Source: JACSRF01 sp963695505
GTDB taxonomy: Bacteria; Chloroflexota; Anaerolineae; Promineifilales; Promineifilaceae
Assembly (NCBI GenBank): GCA_963695505.1
Contig: CAVOGX010000011.1
Span: 248,001 to 312,000 of the forward strand
Reading direction: 5' to 3'
DNA length: 64,000 bases
Shown here: positions 1 through 7,651 of the stretch, piece by piece
Layout: every line of letters starts with the position of its first letter
Position numbering within the stretch: position 1 is the first letter of the stretch
The notes under the pieces: generated by a model
Seen by the model: the letters and a program-made list of their open reading frames with translations, nothing else
Told to the model about the DNA's origin: nothing
Database searches by the model: none
Program-made: the position numbers and the translations under genes

Positions 1-180
1 TTCGCCGGCGATGTGAACGGGCAGCCCGCTGGTGTCAAACTGGGTGATCCGGCCGATACCGGAACGGCCGTGCAGCAAGCTCTGCCAGCTCTCTTCGGCC
101 GTATGGCCCAAGGGGCTCATCACCCCCATGCCCGTAATCACAATGCGGGGTCGCCCCCGCGCATCCAAATAGTTGTCCAT
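1..180 (-). CDS. fabF: Beta-ketoacyl-ACP synthase II, N-terminal part
   Basis: Only the first 60 codons lie in the window; the gene runs off the left edge. The protein starts MDNYLDARGRPRIVITGMGV and continues with MSPLG and a SGIGRITQFD segment, the standard N-terminus of FabF/KAS II, which condenses malonyl-ACP with acyl-ACP in fatty acid elongation in the cytosol. It lies 58 bp downstream of plsX on the same strand, so both are probably co-transcribed as a lipid-synthesis operon. The catalytic Cys-His-His triad is outside the window. The family call is firm; the II subtype is an inference from the N-terminus. Confidence 0.85.
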   Translation of the reverse strand, partial: MDNYLDARGRPRIVITGMGVMSPLGHTAEESWQSLLHGRSGIGRITQFDTSGLPVHIAGE

Positions 181-238
181 TCTCGTCCTTTTCAGTAAGC
201 AGTCATCAGTATCCAGTAATCACTTAACCGGCCACTGA

Positions 239-1231
239 TCATTGGTTTAGTCCTGCGGAAATGGCCGCCACTACGTCTTTTTCCACCATGCGCCACGCCT
301 GGCCTACTGCTTGCTTGATGGCGTACGCATTGGAACGGCCGTGTCCCACAATGACCACCCCGTCCACACCCAGCAGCGGTGCGCCGCCCACTTCATCCGG
401 GTTGAGCCGCTGGCGCACCTTGCCAAAGGCAGGGCGGGCCAGCAGGCCGCCCAAAATCGTCAGGGGATTGCCCATCAGCGCATCACGAATCTTATCCGAC
501 ATGTAGCTGGCAATGGCTTCGGCCGTTTTAATCATAATGTTGCCCGTGAAGCCATCGGTAATGCCAATGTGGGTTGCGCCACGGATAAACTCTTTGGGTT
601 CGATGTTGCCAATATAGTTGAGTCCGCTGGCCTGCATGAGGGGAATTGTTTCTTTGATGAGCAGGTTGCCTTTGCCTTCTTCCTCACCATTGGAAATAAG
701 GGCCACGCGGGGGTTCTCAATGTCGAGCATGCGCTCCACGTAAAGGCTGGCCATCAGGGCAAACTGCACCAGCCACTCTGGTTTGCAGTCGGCATTGGCG
801 CCATTGTCCATGAGTAACGGCCGTTCCTCTGTGGGAAACACCACACCCAATGCCGGACGCTTCACGCCACGAATACGCCCCACACCCACCTGGCGCAGCA
901 TAGCCACACCCAATATTGCGCCGGTGTTCCCGGCGGAAACAAAGGCATCGGCTGCGCCATCGCGCACCAGTTGCAAACCCACGTGCATGGATGAATCCGG
1001 CTTGCCCTTGATAATATCCGAGGGCTTGTCGTCCATGGTTACCATTTCGCCGGCATGGCGCACTTCAATAGAAAGACTCGCCGTGTCGTGCTTGCCAAGC
1101 TCCGCCTGAATTTGCGTCTCGTCTCCCACGAGAATTATCGTCTCGCCAAACTCACGGGCGGCCAAAACTGCCCCTTCTACGTCGGGGGTGGGGTAATTAT
1201 CGCTGCCCATGGCATCTACTACGATTCGCAT
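239..1231 (-). CDS. plsX: Phosphate acyltransferase PlsX
   Basis: The 330-residue protein begins MRIVVDAMGSD, the signature start of PlsX, and carries SAGNTGA near residue 100, GVKRPALG, LLDNGAN-type (LMDNGAN) and DGFTGN motifs in the usual order. PlsX makes acyl-phosphate from acyl-ACP, feeding PlsY in the first step of phospholipid synthesis at the membrane. Length matches the family. Downstream on the same strand is fabF, a common pairing. The usual rpmF neighbour is absent upstream; instead a divergent arsR promoter lies there. The ATG has only a weak AGTGAG-like ribosome site. Confidence 0.95.
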   Translation of the reverse strand: MRIVVDAMGSDNYPTPDVEGAVLAAREFGETIILVGDETQIQAELGKHDTASLSIEVRHAGEMVTMDDKPSDIIKGKPDSSMHVGLQLVRDGAADAFVSAGNTGAILGVAMLRQVGVGRIRGVKRPALGVVFPTEERPLLMDNGANADCKPEWLVQFALMASLYVERMLDIENPRVALISNGEEEGKGNLLIKETIPLMQASGLNYIGNIEPKEFIRGATHIGITDGFTGNIMIKTAEAIASYMSDKIRDALMGNPLTILGGLLARPAFGKVRQRLNPDEVGGAPLLGVDGVVIVGHGRSNAYAIKQAVGQAWRMVEKDVVAAISAGLNQ

Positions 1232-1380
1232 AAGTCGCTCACTTTCAGTCGAGGTAAACAGGTAAGGTGGGAATGATTCTATCGGTGGGCAGATGTTAAG
1301 TCAAAAATGGAAACAGATGTCCCTGAGGTTTCTTTACCAAAATAACCACCTCTTCAAGCAGTTTGCTTTCAACATATCAA

Positions 1381-1390
1381 AACGGCCGTT
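1381..1390. repeat. Exemplar of the dispersed palindrome ACGGCCGT (about 74 copies)
   Basis: AACGGCCGTT here is one of about 74 hand-counted copies of ACGGCCGT, found from about 63 to 63859, mostly inside genes and often extended to GAAACGGCCGTTTCC. Other clear copies start near 2345, 7500, 8752, 13331, 27669, 39489, 44397, 46852 and 53561. Chance expectation at this GC is one to two. Large empty zones are 20.9-22.3, 22.4-25.5 and 57.0-60.9 kb. Confidence 0.85.
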
Positions 1391-1391
1391 C

Positions 1392-1419
1392 TTGACAAAT
1401 CATCATTCCGAACTATACT
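1392..1419 (+). promoter_or_regulatory. Sigma-70-type promoter of arsR
   Basis: A perfect TTGACA at 1392-1397 is followed after 16 bp by TATACT at 1414-1419, 42 bp ahead of the arsR start. Orientation and distance fit the arsR-arsM operon. An ACGGCCGT palindrome lies just upstream of the -35 box. Confidence 0.6.
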
Positions 1420-1427
1420 CTTAAACA

Positions 1428-1445
1428 TATAGACGGATATCTATA
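1428..1445. promoter_or_regulatory. Candidate ArsR operator (inverted repeat)
   Basis: TATAGA (1428-1433) and TCTATA (1440-1445) form perfect 6-bp inverted arms around 6 bp, starting 9 bp after the -10 box and ending 15 bp before the arsR ATG. An AT-rich interrupted palindrome at the transcription start is where ArsR/SmtB proteins bind their own promoter. Assignment to this ArsR is inferred from position only. Confidence 0.5.
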
Positions 1446-1460
1446 CAAAGGCTCCGATCA

Positions 1461-1769
1461 ATGAATTCTGTTAATTTTGCCAAAGCTATTGCCGATGAAA
1501 CCCGGCAGAAGATAATGCAAATGCTCTGCTGTAACTGGCTGTGCGTCAACGATATTGTGGCCCAGCTAGGAGAAGTCAGCCAGCCCACTGTGTCCCACCA
1601 CCTCAGCATTTTGCGCGAGGCTGACCTGGTTCACTCCCGGCGGGAGGGTAAACAAATATTTTACTCCCTCAATCAGGACGAAGTAGCCGTGTGCTGCGGC
1701 AGGCTCATGCAAAACTTTGCCCCAGAAAAGCTAGAATTAGGCGACATGCGGTTGGAAATCGGAGTGTGA
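1461..1769 (+). CDS. arsR: ArsR-family metalloregulatory repressor
   Basis: A 102-residue winged-helix protein with the ArsR helix-turn-helix segment VSQPTVSHHLSILREADLV at about residues 38-56. Cysteines cluster at MLCCNWLCVND (about 21-31), close to the alpha-3 metal site of classical arsenite sensors, and a second pair sits in VCCGRL near residue 76. Repressors of this family leave DNA when As(III), Sb(III) or another thiophilic metal binds. It heads a plus-strand operon with arsM 50 bp downstream and has a strong promoter and candidate operator upstream, fitting autoregulation. The inducer is inferred from arsM. Confidence 0.88.
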   Translation: MNSVNFAKAIADETRQKIMQMLCCNWLCVNDIVAQLGEVSQPTVSHHLSILREADLVHSRREGKQIFYSLNQDEVAVCCGRLMQNFAPEKLELGDMRLEIGV

Positions 1770-1831
1770 CCCGCCGATTTCGCCCCTTTTTTTACCTTCA
1801 TTTATAGACAATCATCAATATGAGGAGACCA

Positions 1832-2653
1832 ATGACCGATTTAACCCCCAACAAAATTCACGAAGAAGTACAGAAGCGATACAGCCGTATTGCCGACGAA
1901 TTCAAGCTGGAGGTCAGCGCCTCCTGCTGCAGCGAGAGCGTGGATAACACCTGCTGTGGCGACGAGGACGCGCAATACGAGGCGCTCTTCAGCAATCTGT
2001 ACAGCAGCGATACAAGCTGGCTGCCGGAAGACGTGACCGGTCTTTCGCTGGGCTGCGGCGACCCCATTACCCTGGCCGGACTGGAACCAGGCCAGACCGT
2101 GCTCGACCTGGGTTCCGGCGGCGGCATTGACTGCTTCATGGCCGCGCGCCAGGTTGGCCTCACCGGGCACGTCATTGGCGTGGACATGACGCCGGCCATG
2201 CTGGAAAAGGCGCGGCGCAATCAGGAGAAGGTGGGCCTGACCAACGTGGAGTTCCGCCAGGGGCAAATTGAAGCGCTGCCAGTTGGCGATGCCCAGGTAG
2301 ACGTGATTATTTCCAACTGCGTCATTAACCTGACTCCGGACAAAACGGCCGTTTTCCGTGAAGCCTTTCGCGTGCTCAAACCGGGCGGGCGGCTGGCTGT
2401 CTCCGACATGGTGACCCTGGGGCAGTTCACGCCGGAAGAGCGTGCCGACATGGCCGCCTGGACCGGCTGCATTACCGGCGCCGAAGACGTGGCCGATTAC
2501 GTGGCCGCCATGCGCGCCGCCGGTTTTACAGACATCTCGGTGCGCGACAAAGCCAACCCGGAAGTGGAACTGGCCCAAGCACCCCGCCGTGCGGGTCCGG
2601 CCCAGGTGTTGAGTGCGCGGGTAACGGCCGTTAAACCATTCGACCCACGTTAA
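1832..2653 (+). CDS. arsM: Arsenite S-adenosylmethionine methyltransferase
   Basis: ArsM methylates As(III) with SAM, finally giving volatile species, a detoxification route. The three catalytic cysteines are present in their family contexts: SLGCGDP, SNCVIN and GCITGA (residues 79, 167 and 217 counted from the in-frame ATG at 1820). The SAM site is LDLGSGGGID. An extra pair of CC motifs near the N-terminus (SASCCSES and NTCCGD) is typical of bacterial ArsM. I chose the ATG at 1832 because AGGAG stands 4 bp before it; the ATG at 1820 overlaps that ribosome site. The next methyltransferase starts 3 bp after the stop. No arsenite efflux pump is seen in the window. Confidence 0.93.
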   Translation: MTDLTPNKIHEEVQKRYSRIADEFKLEVSASCCSESVDNTCCGDEDAQYEALFSNLYSSDTSWLPEDVTGLSLGCGDPITLAGLEPGQTVLDLGSGGGIDCFMAARQVGLTGHVIGVDMTPAMLEKARRNQEKVGLTNVEFRQGQIEALPVGDAQVDVIISNCVINLTPDKTAVFREAFRVLKPGGRLAVSDMVTLGQFTPEERADMAAWTGCITGAEDVADYVAAMRAAGFTDISVRDKANPEVELAQAPRRAGPAQVLSARVTAVKPFDPR

Positions 2654-2656
2654 TCC

Positions 2657-3295
2657 ATGCTGTCCAAGGCGGAAATTCGCGCCCATTATCAGGACATGGC
2701 CCCCCGCTATGACTTCTGGGGCTGGCTCACTGAATCCAAAGCCCGCGCCCGCTGCCTGGAGCTGGCGGATATCAATGATGGCGAGACGGTGCTGGAAGTT
2801 GCCGTGGGCACTGGCCTCGCCTTCCAAGAAATTTTGCGCCACAATCCGTCCGGCCTGGTATCGGGGGTAGACCTGACGCCGGGCATGCTGGCTCAAGCCC
2901 AACACAAAGCGCGCGCGGCGGGCCACGCCAACTACACCTTGCAGTTGGGCGATGCCTACCACCTGCCTTTTGCCGCCCACACCTTTGACTTGCTGCTGAA
3001 CAATTACTTTTTCGATTTGCTGCCGGAGACCGACTTTTCAGCAGTGCTGGCTGAGTTTCGGCGCGTACTGCGCCCCGGTGGGCGGTTGGTGCTGGCCAAC
3101 ATGACCGCGCCCTGGCGCTGGTACCAAAAGGTATGGCCCTGGGCCTACACGCGCAACCCCCATGCTACCGGCGGTTGCCGCAGCGTTTCGCTGGCTGCCC
3201 CTCTGCAAGCCGCCGGCTTTACCTTGGCGGCGCAGGAGCGCCTCAGCCAGATGACGCTCCCTTCGGAGATCCTTTTGTCGAGGAAGCCATCATAA
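2657..3295 (+). CDS. UbiE-like class I SAM methyltransferase in the ars operon
   Basis: A 212-residue Rossmann methyltransferase. Motif I reads LEVAVGTGLAFQEI (about residues 45-58), followed by GVDLTPGMLAQAQ and the post-motif VLRPGGRLVLANM typical of methyltransferase type 11 proteins. The ATG is 3 bp after the arsM stop, so it is translated from the same transcript. It lacks the ArsM cysteine set, so arsenic itself is not an obvious substrate. A role in arsenic biotransformation is inferred from position only. Substrate unknown. Confidence 0.8.
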   Translation: MLSKAEIRAHYQDMAPRYDFWGWLTESKARARCLELADINDGETVLEVAVGTGLAFQEILRHNPSGLVSGVDLTPGMLAQAQHKARAAGHANYTLQLGDAYHLPFAAHTFDLLLNNYFFDLLPETDFSAVLAEFRRVLRPGGRLVLANMTAPWRWYQKVWPWAYTRNPHATGGCRSVSLAAPLQAAGFTLAAQERLSQMTLPSEILLSRKPS

Positions 3296-3303
3296 ATGCC
3301 CCA

Positions 3304-3348
3304 CCCAATCCAGATTTATGCCCTAGCTGTGCTGAGATCTGGATTGGG
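3304..3348. terminator. Perfect 12-bp hairpin after the ars operon
   Basis: CCCAATCCAGAT (3304-3315) pairs exactly with ATCTGGATTGGG (3337-3348) across a 21-nt loop, beginning 9 bp after the methyltransferase stop. There is no T-run, so it may be a processing or protection hairpin rather than a classical intrinsic terminator. Confidence 0.45.
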
Positions 3349-3382
3349 GAGCCGGTGCAGCAAAAGCCAGTCGTTTCTCAGG

Positions 3383-3784
3383 TTATCCAGGTGAGACCTT
3401 TCGCGGGCTAGACAATTTTCGATAGATAAATAGCCCAACCGCTATCACTATTATTGGAATGATCGGAGCCAAGATCACTGGAATGCCTGCAAACAAACAA
3501 ATGAAGGGCAGAAAAGTGAAAGCAATGCTAAAAGCGGCACTGTAAAATAGAGCCCCAACTCTTCTATCTTCACCGGGTCCGACACGCAGGGCCTTATGTT
3601 TTCCGAGCAGTAAATAAACACCCATGGTTATTATCCCCGCTAATGGCAGTCCGTAAGGCAAGGAAAAAATTAAAATCACGCTCGCCGCATCTGCTGTCGC
3701 TCGCGGGAACGGAACTAGAAAGTTAGATGCGAAGATTGCGTATACGATTATTAGAAATCCCCCTCCTGCGCCTAGAGCCAGCAA
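3383..3784 (-). CDS. Small integral membrane protein (probably the C-terminal part of a split gene)
   Basis: The 133-residue frame holds four hydrophobic helices (around GGGFLIIVYAIFAS, VILIFSLPYGLPLAGIITMG, FSIAFTFLPFICLFAGIPVI and PIIPIIVIAVGLFIY) and a basic tail. No ATG is available; it would need a TTG at 3784 without a good ribosome site. The frame stays open upstream to 3853, overlapping the end of the zinc-ribbon frame that starts at 3956. A single extra base would join the two into one zinc-ribbon membrane protein, a common architecture. Function unknown. Confidence 0.5.
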   Translation of the reverse strand: MLALGAGGGFLIIVYAIFASNFLVPFPRATADAASVILIFSLPYGLPLAGIITMGVYLLLGKHKALRVGPGEDRRVGALFYSAAFSIAFTFLPFICLFAGIPVILAPIIPIIVIAVGLFIYRKLSSPRKVSPG

Positions 3785-3806
3785 AGCCGGGACCGGTTTT
3801 AGAACA

Positions 3807-3956
3807 CTAGGAGTTAGCGGCAGCGGAAAGTCTTTTATTTGGTAAGAGGTCAGTCACGTTCAAGAAGGGAAGCCTCTTTCCACACCTTGAGCAGGCCTTC
3901 CGATTAGGTAAGTTTCGCTCTCCACACGCCAAACAAATGACAGGTTCGACGTTCAT
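3807..3956 (-). CDS. 49-residue double-CxxC zinc-ribbon protein, likely N-terminus of the following membrane protein
   Basis: A short frame with a good ribosome site (AGGGAGGTGGGCT before the ATG at 3956) encodes CLACGERNLPNRKACSRCGK, a compact zinc ribbon with two CxxC knuckles, then ends at TAG 3807. Downstream in another frame lies a four-helix membrane domain. Zinc ribbon followed by transmembrane helices is a frequent bacterial layout, so I read the two as one gene split by a 1-bp indel between about 3810 and 3853. If the indel is an assembly error, the real gene is 3383-3956. Confidence 0.55.
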   Translation of the reverse strand: MNVEPVICLACGERNLPNRKACSRCGKRLPFLNVTDLLPNKRLSAAANS

Positions 3957-4064
3957 AGCCCACCTCCCTATCAAATACCCAACAAATTATCACAACGCTT
4001 GCATCATTGAAAGAACAGGGAGTAGTTACGAAATCCTACCTGTCCTATTTAAATGAGCTAAATT

Positions 4065-4210
4065 TCATTGCGCGATGGCCTCGATGGTTTGCCGCATCTG
4101 GATGGTGAGCACAGCCGCCAGTCCGAGGGAGAGCAGGTAGATTGCCCTATAAATGGTCAAGAAGCCGCTGTCCCTGGTGTAGACCAGCGCAAGAACCTGA
4201 AGAGTTTCAT
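4065..4210 (-). pseudogene. C-terminal remnant of a second YdjM/DUF457-like membrane hydrolase
   Basis: Read on the minus strand this stretch encodes LALVYTRDSGFLTIYRAIYL, LSLGLAAVLTIQMRQTIEA and a stop. It aligns without gaps to the last 43 residues of the intact membrane protein ending at 5285 (VLVYTMESGFLTIYGAVYL and onward). Nothing of the remaining 180 residues is present. It is therefore a decayed partial duplicate, about 1.2 kb from its source. The rest of 3957-4320 shows no gene. Confidence 0.7.
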
Positions 4211-4323
4211 GGTAACTCCCCACCTCCTCCACCTACCCAGCAGCGTAAATGACTGCAATTTAGTCATACCCGTCTCTGCCATCCTAGCTGAGAGGTTGGT
4301 CCGTTTCCTAACCTGGTAATCAA

Positions 4324-5259
4324 TTAATCGAGAGATATACTGTATCCTCCATACCAGTCTTCCTGCGCATAAACGCGTAAAACGTAAACACCATCTGCAC
4401 TCAGTTGAACAGTCGCTTGTTTTAGAATGTTGGAAAATGAAATCAAACCCGATGGCAAAACAGATTCCTCATTTTCATCCAATACATCAACCAGGAGGTT
4501 TGCTACTAATATGTCTGTCTCACTCCCCATTATTTGGGGAACTTCTTGATCCGAAGCATCAATGGTGATGGCGACTATTTGATCTGAGACGCCGTTAAAA
4601 TACCATTCACTGCTTGAGTAAGGTGCAACATGCCCTTCCATTTCAAATCCAATTGGAAACTGGCCCTCCAGTCGGCTTCCAAGAAACTGCAGTTTTGAAA
4701 GATCGGTTTCAGAAGCATCTGCCCAATCCCAAGTCTTGAAAATCATATCTATGCCTTCCCGATAGTCATCCTCTTGTTCTTCTGGGAAATCACCTGCGAT
4801 CTCTAATGCTTTCCCATCCTTGAATACAAATCCGTTTACTTCGCCTTCAATGATTGCATAAGCTCCAATCCTACCACTAACCTCAAATTCCACAGGTTCT
4901 TTACCCGAAGAAAGTGCAGCATCTTTAACCTCACTAGACAAAGCTAACAGGTCTTTACCGTATGAGAAAAACGCAACGAGAACAATTTCGCCAAAAGTTC
5001 TATTTACGTACCAGAAGGCTTCGGTAGGTTCCGCGTTAGAAATTACCCACCCATAGTAACCCGAGTCAGCAAAATAACCGGCTTGCCATTCGCGCGGAAG
5101 TTGGAATGAGATGGATGCGCCATTATCCTCTGCAAACAAACTTGATTGGAATGTAACGAAATTGGTGAAATTGGCTGAGGAGCCATCCGCGCTGCGGCCA
5201 CAACCGACCAATAAAAATAAAACTGTGCTAAACAGCAATAACTTCCAGTAACTTTTCAT
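4324..5259 (-). CDS. Secreted lipoprotein of unknown function
   Basis: The 311-residue protein starts MKSYWKLLLFSTVLFLLVGC, a lipoprotein signal peptide with lipobox LVGC and lipidated Cys20. I chose the ATG at 5259 because the longer reading (5304) would put 15 polar residues before the signal. The mature part is acidic and beta-rich. The last about 90 residues (ending VQLSADGVYVLRVYAQEDWY then GGYSISLD) resemble the pre-peptidase C-terminal (PPC) beta-sandwich, which binds outside-cell ligands or shields proteases. No catalytic motif is visible. It follows the membrane hydrolase gene on the same strand after 25 bp. Confidence 0.7.
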   Translation of the reverse strand: MKSYWKLLLFSTVLFLLVGCGRSADGSSANFTNFVTFQSSLFAEDNGASISFQLPREWQAGYFADSGYYGWVISNAEPTEAFWYVNRTFGEIVLVAFFSYGKDLLALSSEVKDAALSSGKEPVEFEVSGRIGAYAIIEGEVNGFVFKDGKALEIAGDFPEEQEDDYREGIDMIFKTWDWADASETDLSKLQFLGSRLEGQFPIGFEMEGHVAPYSSSEWYFNGVSDQIVAITIDASDQEVPQIMGSETDILVANLLVDVLDENEESVLPSGLISFSNILKQATVQLSADGVYVLRVYAQEDWYGGYSISLD

Positions 5260-5284
5260 AGTGACATGCCCCGAAAATATGAGC

Positions 5285-5962
5285 TTACGTTGCCACAGCC
5301 TCAATTGTATGCCGCATGCGAATGGTGATGGTAAAAGCGAGGCCCAATGAGAGCAAATACACAGCCCCGTAAATGGTCAGGAAGCCGCTTTCCATGGTGT
5401 AAACCAGCACCAGGAACAGCAGGAAGAGAATGAACTGAACGGCCGTCCACACCCTTAGCGACTTCAGCCGACCCAGGTCCGTGCCCTGCCGCCGCGCCAG
5501 CGCCCCCAGCCCCCAAAAGTAGAGGGCGAAAAACAGCATCTCCACCGGCATCATGAGCTGGCTAAACCATTCCGGCGGCGCGGTACCCTCCCACAAATTC
5601 ACCCACGAAGACAGCGGCCACAAAATCTGCACGCCATCAAACCAGATAACCAGGTCCAGCAGAATATGCATCAGCACGCCTATGCCCAGTCCTAAACCCA
5701 GGTTACCCCAGCGCGGCCGTTTGGTAAGCGCTGCCAGCACTTGGAAGACCAAAACAATGCCCACAACGGTGAAAAGACTGTGGGTGAAGGTGCGGTGCAA
5801 GCCCTCTGTGGACGCCCCGGTAACGGTAGCCACGGCCACCGCCAGGTTATCGGCGTCGGGCAGCAAATTGCCCAGGACAATGCCGAGTACGAGCCATTCG
5901 CGGGCGGGCGTCCATTTACGAACGGCCACGCCGACCATGCTGTGAATGCCTGCCTGTGCCAT
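5285..5962 (-). CDS. YdjM/DUF457-family membrane-bound metal-dependent hydrolase
   Basis: A 225-residue protein with about six membrane helices and the metal-binding motifs of the LexA-regulated YdjM family: LLPDADNL, HRTFTHSLF and HILLDLV. The start at 5962 has GGAG 8 bp upstream; the longer in-frame ATG at 6067 lacks one and adds a polar leader. The family is annotated as phospholipase/hydrolase-like but its substrate is not settled. A C-terminal fragment of a paralogue lies at 4065-4210. The lipoprotein gene follows downstream, possibly in the same transcript. Confidence 0.8.
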   Translation of the reverse strand: MAQAGIHSMVGVAVRKWTPAREWLVLGIVLGNLLPDADNLAVAVATVTGASTEGLHRTFTHSLFTVVGIVLVFQVLAALTKRPRWGNLGLGLGIGVLMHILLDLVIWFDGVQILWPLSSWVNLWEGTAPPEWFSQLMMPVEMLFFALYFWGLGALARRQGTDLGRLKSLRVWTAVQFILFLLFLVLVYTMESGFLTIYGAVYLLSLGLAFTITIRMRHTIEAVAT

Positions 5963-6098
5963 AACAATCTCCTTTTTTGCGGTGCTTATCCCTGTTAAAT
6001 CTGAAAATCCAACTCCAGCATAACCCCTTTTTATCTGCTCAAATGTGACTAATCTCTGCGATTTCATGCGCCAGTGTGCGCGATCATGGCCTGCTCAA

Positions 6099-6457
6099 TC
6101 ATTTGTTTTCCTCGGGCAGCGTGAAATCCAGGCTAAATCTGGCCATTTTCCAATCAAAGAAATCACGGTACCCCTCCGCTACAAAGGCTTTTTGCGCCAC
6201 TCGCAGCAGCTTTTGCTGCGTACGCCACCCCCCCGTTTCCAGAATCTGCATCAAACTGTGCAGCAGTTCATCCGCGGAAAGCGCCAGTTTGGTTAACGGG
6301 TAGGTTTCCGGATCCCACTGAAGGTATTTGTAGTAGGGAACCAGCCGCCGGTCGTGCAAGCAAAAGATCGCTTCCAGAAACGGCCGTTCCCCACCTCCGC
6401 CACCCACACCCGCAGTGTAAACAACTGCGTTCTGGCAGCCGCTGCCTGTTCCGACAT
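6099..6457 (-). pseudogene. Chimeric remnant: small LFTLRVW-family start joined out of frame to another protein tail
   Basis: Translation can start at 6457, where the reductase stop and this ATG share a base (TGATG). The first 25 codons (MSEQ to LFTLRVWVAEVGNG) closely match the start of the intact 71-residue protein at 7365-7580. At the ACGGCCGT palindrome near 6381 the good sequence changes frame and continues ERPFLEAIFCLHDRRLVPYY to a stop at 6099. That tail loosely resembles the C-terminal helices of nucleotidyltransferase-like proteins. So this is either a frameshifted gene or two fragments joined at the palindrome. No intact product is likely. Confidence 0.5.
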
Positions 6458-7368
6458 CAGGCTGTCCTGACAGTTACTGCCGCCTTGCCCGCCACACGCG
6501 CCTGCATCCACTCTTCCAGCCTGGTCAGACTCGACGCGGTCGGATACCGCTTCAGCGTCTCGCTAGCGTCAAAAGTCTGGTCAGTCGTGTCCGCCCATAG
6601 GCTAAACTGCATCACTTGGCTAAGACCAGGGTGGAACGGCCGTAACACCCCCGACATTACCCGCAGCACCCCCCGCGGCACATGCGACACCTTTGCTTTG
6701 CGCCCGGCTAACTGCTCATACAAAGTCACCACTTCCATATTCGTCCAGTTTTCCGGTCCGCCAATTTCAACGATCGCTCCTTCAGCACGGCCGTTCAAAG
6801 CTATCAGCACAAAAACCACAATGTCATCTACCGCCACAAAATTGCGCGGGCTGTGGCCCGCGCCAAACAGCGTCACTTTGCCCGTCTCCAAAATAGGCTG
6901 GCCTATCATCGTGTGCGCATGCGTTTCCATGAATGCTGTAGGTCGCAAAATGGTATAACGCAGCCCGCTGTCTTTAAGATAATGCTCCACCTCATGCTTA
7001 AACCGGGCAAATGGCGTCGGATTGGACTCGATCCCTTGCAAAGATATGTAAACAAATTGCTGGCAGTCTGCGCCTCTGGCTGCGTCAACCAGATCTTTGT
7101 GCCCCTGCAAATCCACATATTTAGACGCTTCCAACCCCCGACCAAAAATAGAATGTGCGCTGGCTACCACCTGCTCAACGCCTGCACAGGCACGCCGCAG
7201 CGAAGCCGGATCACGCAAATCCCCCTGCACAATTTCAGCGCCCATTGCTTGCAGCGCTGCTGCTTTGGCGGGCGTGCGCGTCATCACGCGGACTGCTTTT
7301 CTTTGCGCCAATAGTTTTTCAGTTGTGGCGCTGCCCAAATCTCCTGTACCACCGACAATGAGTATCAT
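6457..7368 (-). CDS. NmrA-like NAD(P)H-binding reductase (atypical SDR)
   Basis: The 303-residue protein opens with MILIVGGTGDLGSATTEKLL, an atypical GxxGxxG Rossmann nucleotide site, followed by GDLRDPASL and YILRPT-like (YTILRPTAFMET) segments of the NmrA/NAD(P)-binding family. It lacks a canonical YxxxK pair in the right place, as many NmrA-like members do. They act as redox sensors or as reductases and isomerases on quinone-type substrates; which applies is unknown. Its ATG overlaps the stop of the 71-residue upstream protein (ATGA), with AGGAG inside that gene, so the two are translationally coupled. Confidence 0.82.
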   Translation of the reverse strand: MILIVGGTGDLGSATTEKLLAQRKAVRVMTRTPAKAAALQAMGAEIVQGDLRDPASLRRACAGVEQVVASAHSIFGRGLEASKYVDLQGHKDLVDAARGADCQQFVYISLQGIESNPTPFARFKHEVEHYLKDSGLRYTILRPTAFMETHAHTMIGQPILETGKVTLFGAGHSPRNFVAVDDIVVFVLIALNGRAEGAIVEIGGPENWTNMEVVTLYEQLAGRKAKVSHVPRGVLRVMSGVLRPFHPGLSQVMQFSLWADTTDQTFDASETLKRYPTASSLTRLEEWMQARVAGKAAVTVRTA

Positions 7369-7580
7369 GTTTTTTCTCCTGATATTTCTGTTTGTGATGA
7401 GAGAACGAATGACTCGAGCAACTGTGATAAGGTGTGCCAGTCGCGAAAGTGATGGGTTTCACCAGTTAAGATGTGTTTGAGAACGCCGCGAATTTCGGAA
7501 CGGCCGTTTCCCACATCCTCAGCCCATACCCGCAGTGTAAACAAATGCGAATGCGTTTGTTGCGCCCTGGCTACACTCAT
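7365..7580 (-). CDS. Small LFTLRVW-family protein coupled to the NmrA-like reductase
   Basis: A 71-residue soluble protein, SHLFTLRVWAEDVGNGRSEI followed by RGVLKHILTGETHHF and RDWHTLSQLLESF. Start 7580 is preceded by AGAGG at 7 bp. The pattern of a beta strand pair, a GE(T)xxF(R)DW turn and an amphipathic helix suggests a small alpha/beta fold. I do not recognise a described function. Its last codons contain the ribosome site of the reductase gene and the two overlap by 4 bp, so a joint role is likely. A second, broken copy of its N-terminus lies on the other side of the reductase at 6457. Confidence 0.6.
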   Translation of the reverse strand: MSVARAQQTHSHLFTLRVWAEDVGNGRSEIRGVLKHILTGETHHFRDWHTLSQLLESFVLSSQTEISGEKT

Positions 7581-7651
7581 ATTCTTGCCTCTCATCACCA
7601 CGGTGTCGTCGGAAAATGCCAACGACAGACTATAGCTACAGCATAATGCCG

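Noticed and set aside
1841..2980. Open 379-codon frame antisense to arsM and the next methyltransferase
   Set aside because: It mirrors a high-GC coding region, has no start signal and no family motif; ArsM on the other strand is unmistakable.
3133..3411. Frame encoding PNPDLCPSCAEIWIGE after the ars operon
   Set aside because: It is an out-of-frame read-through of the methyltransferase gene and of the 12-bp inverted repeat; no start signal.
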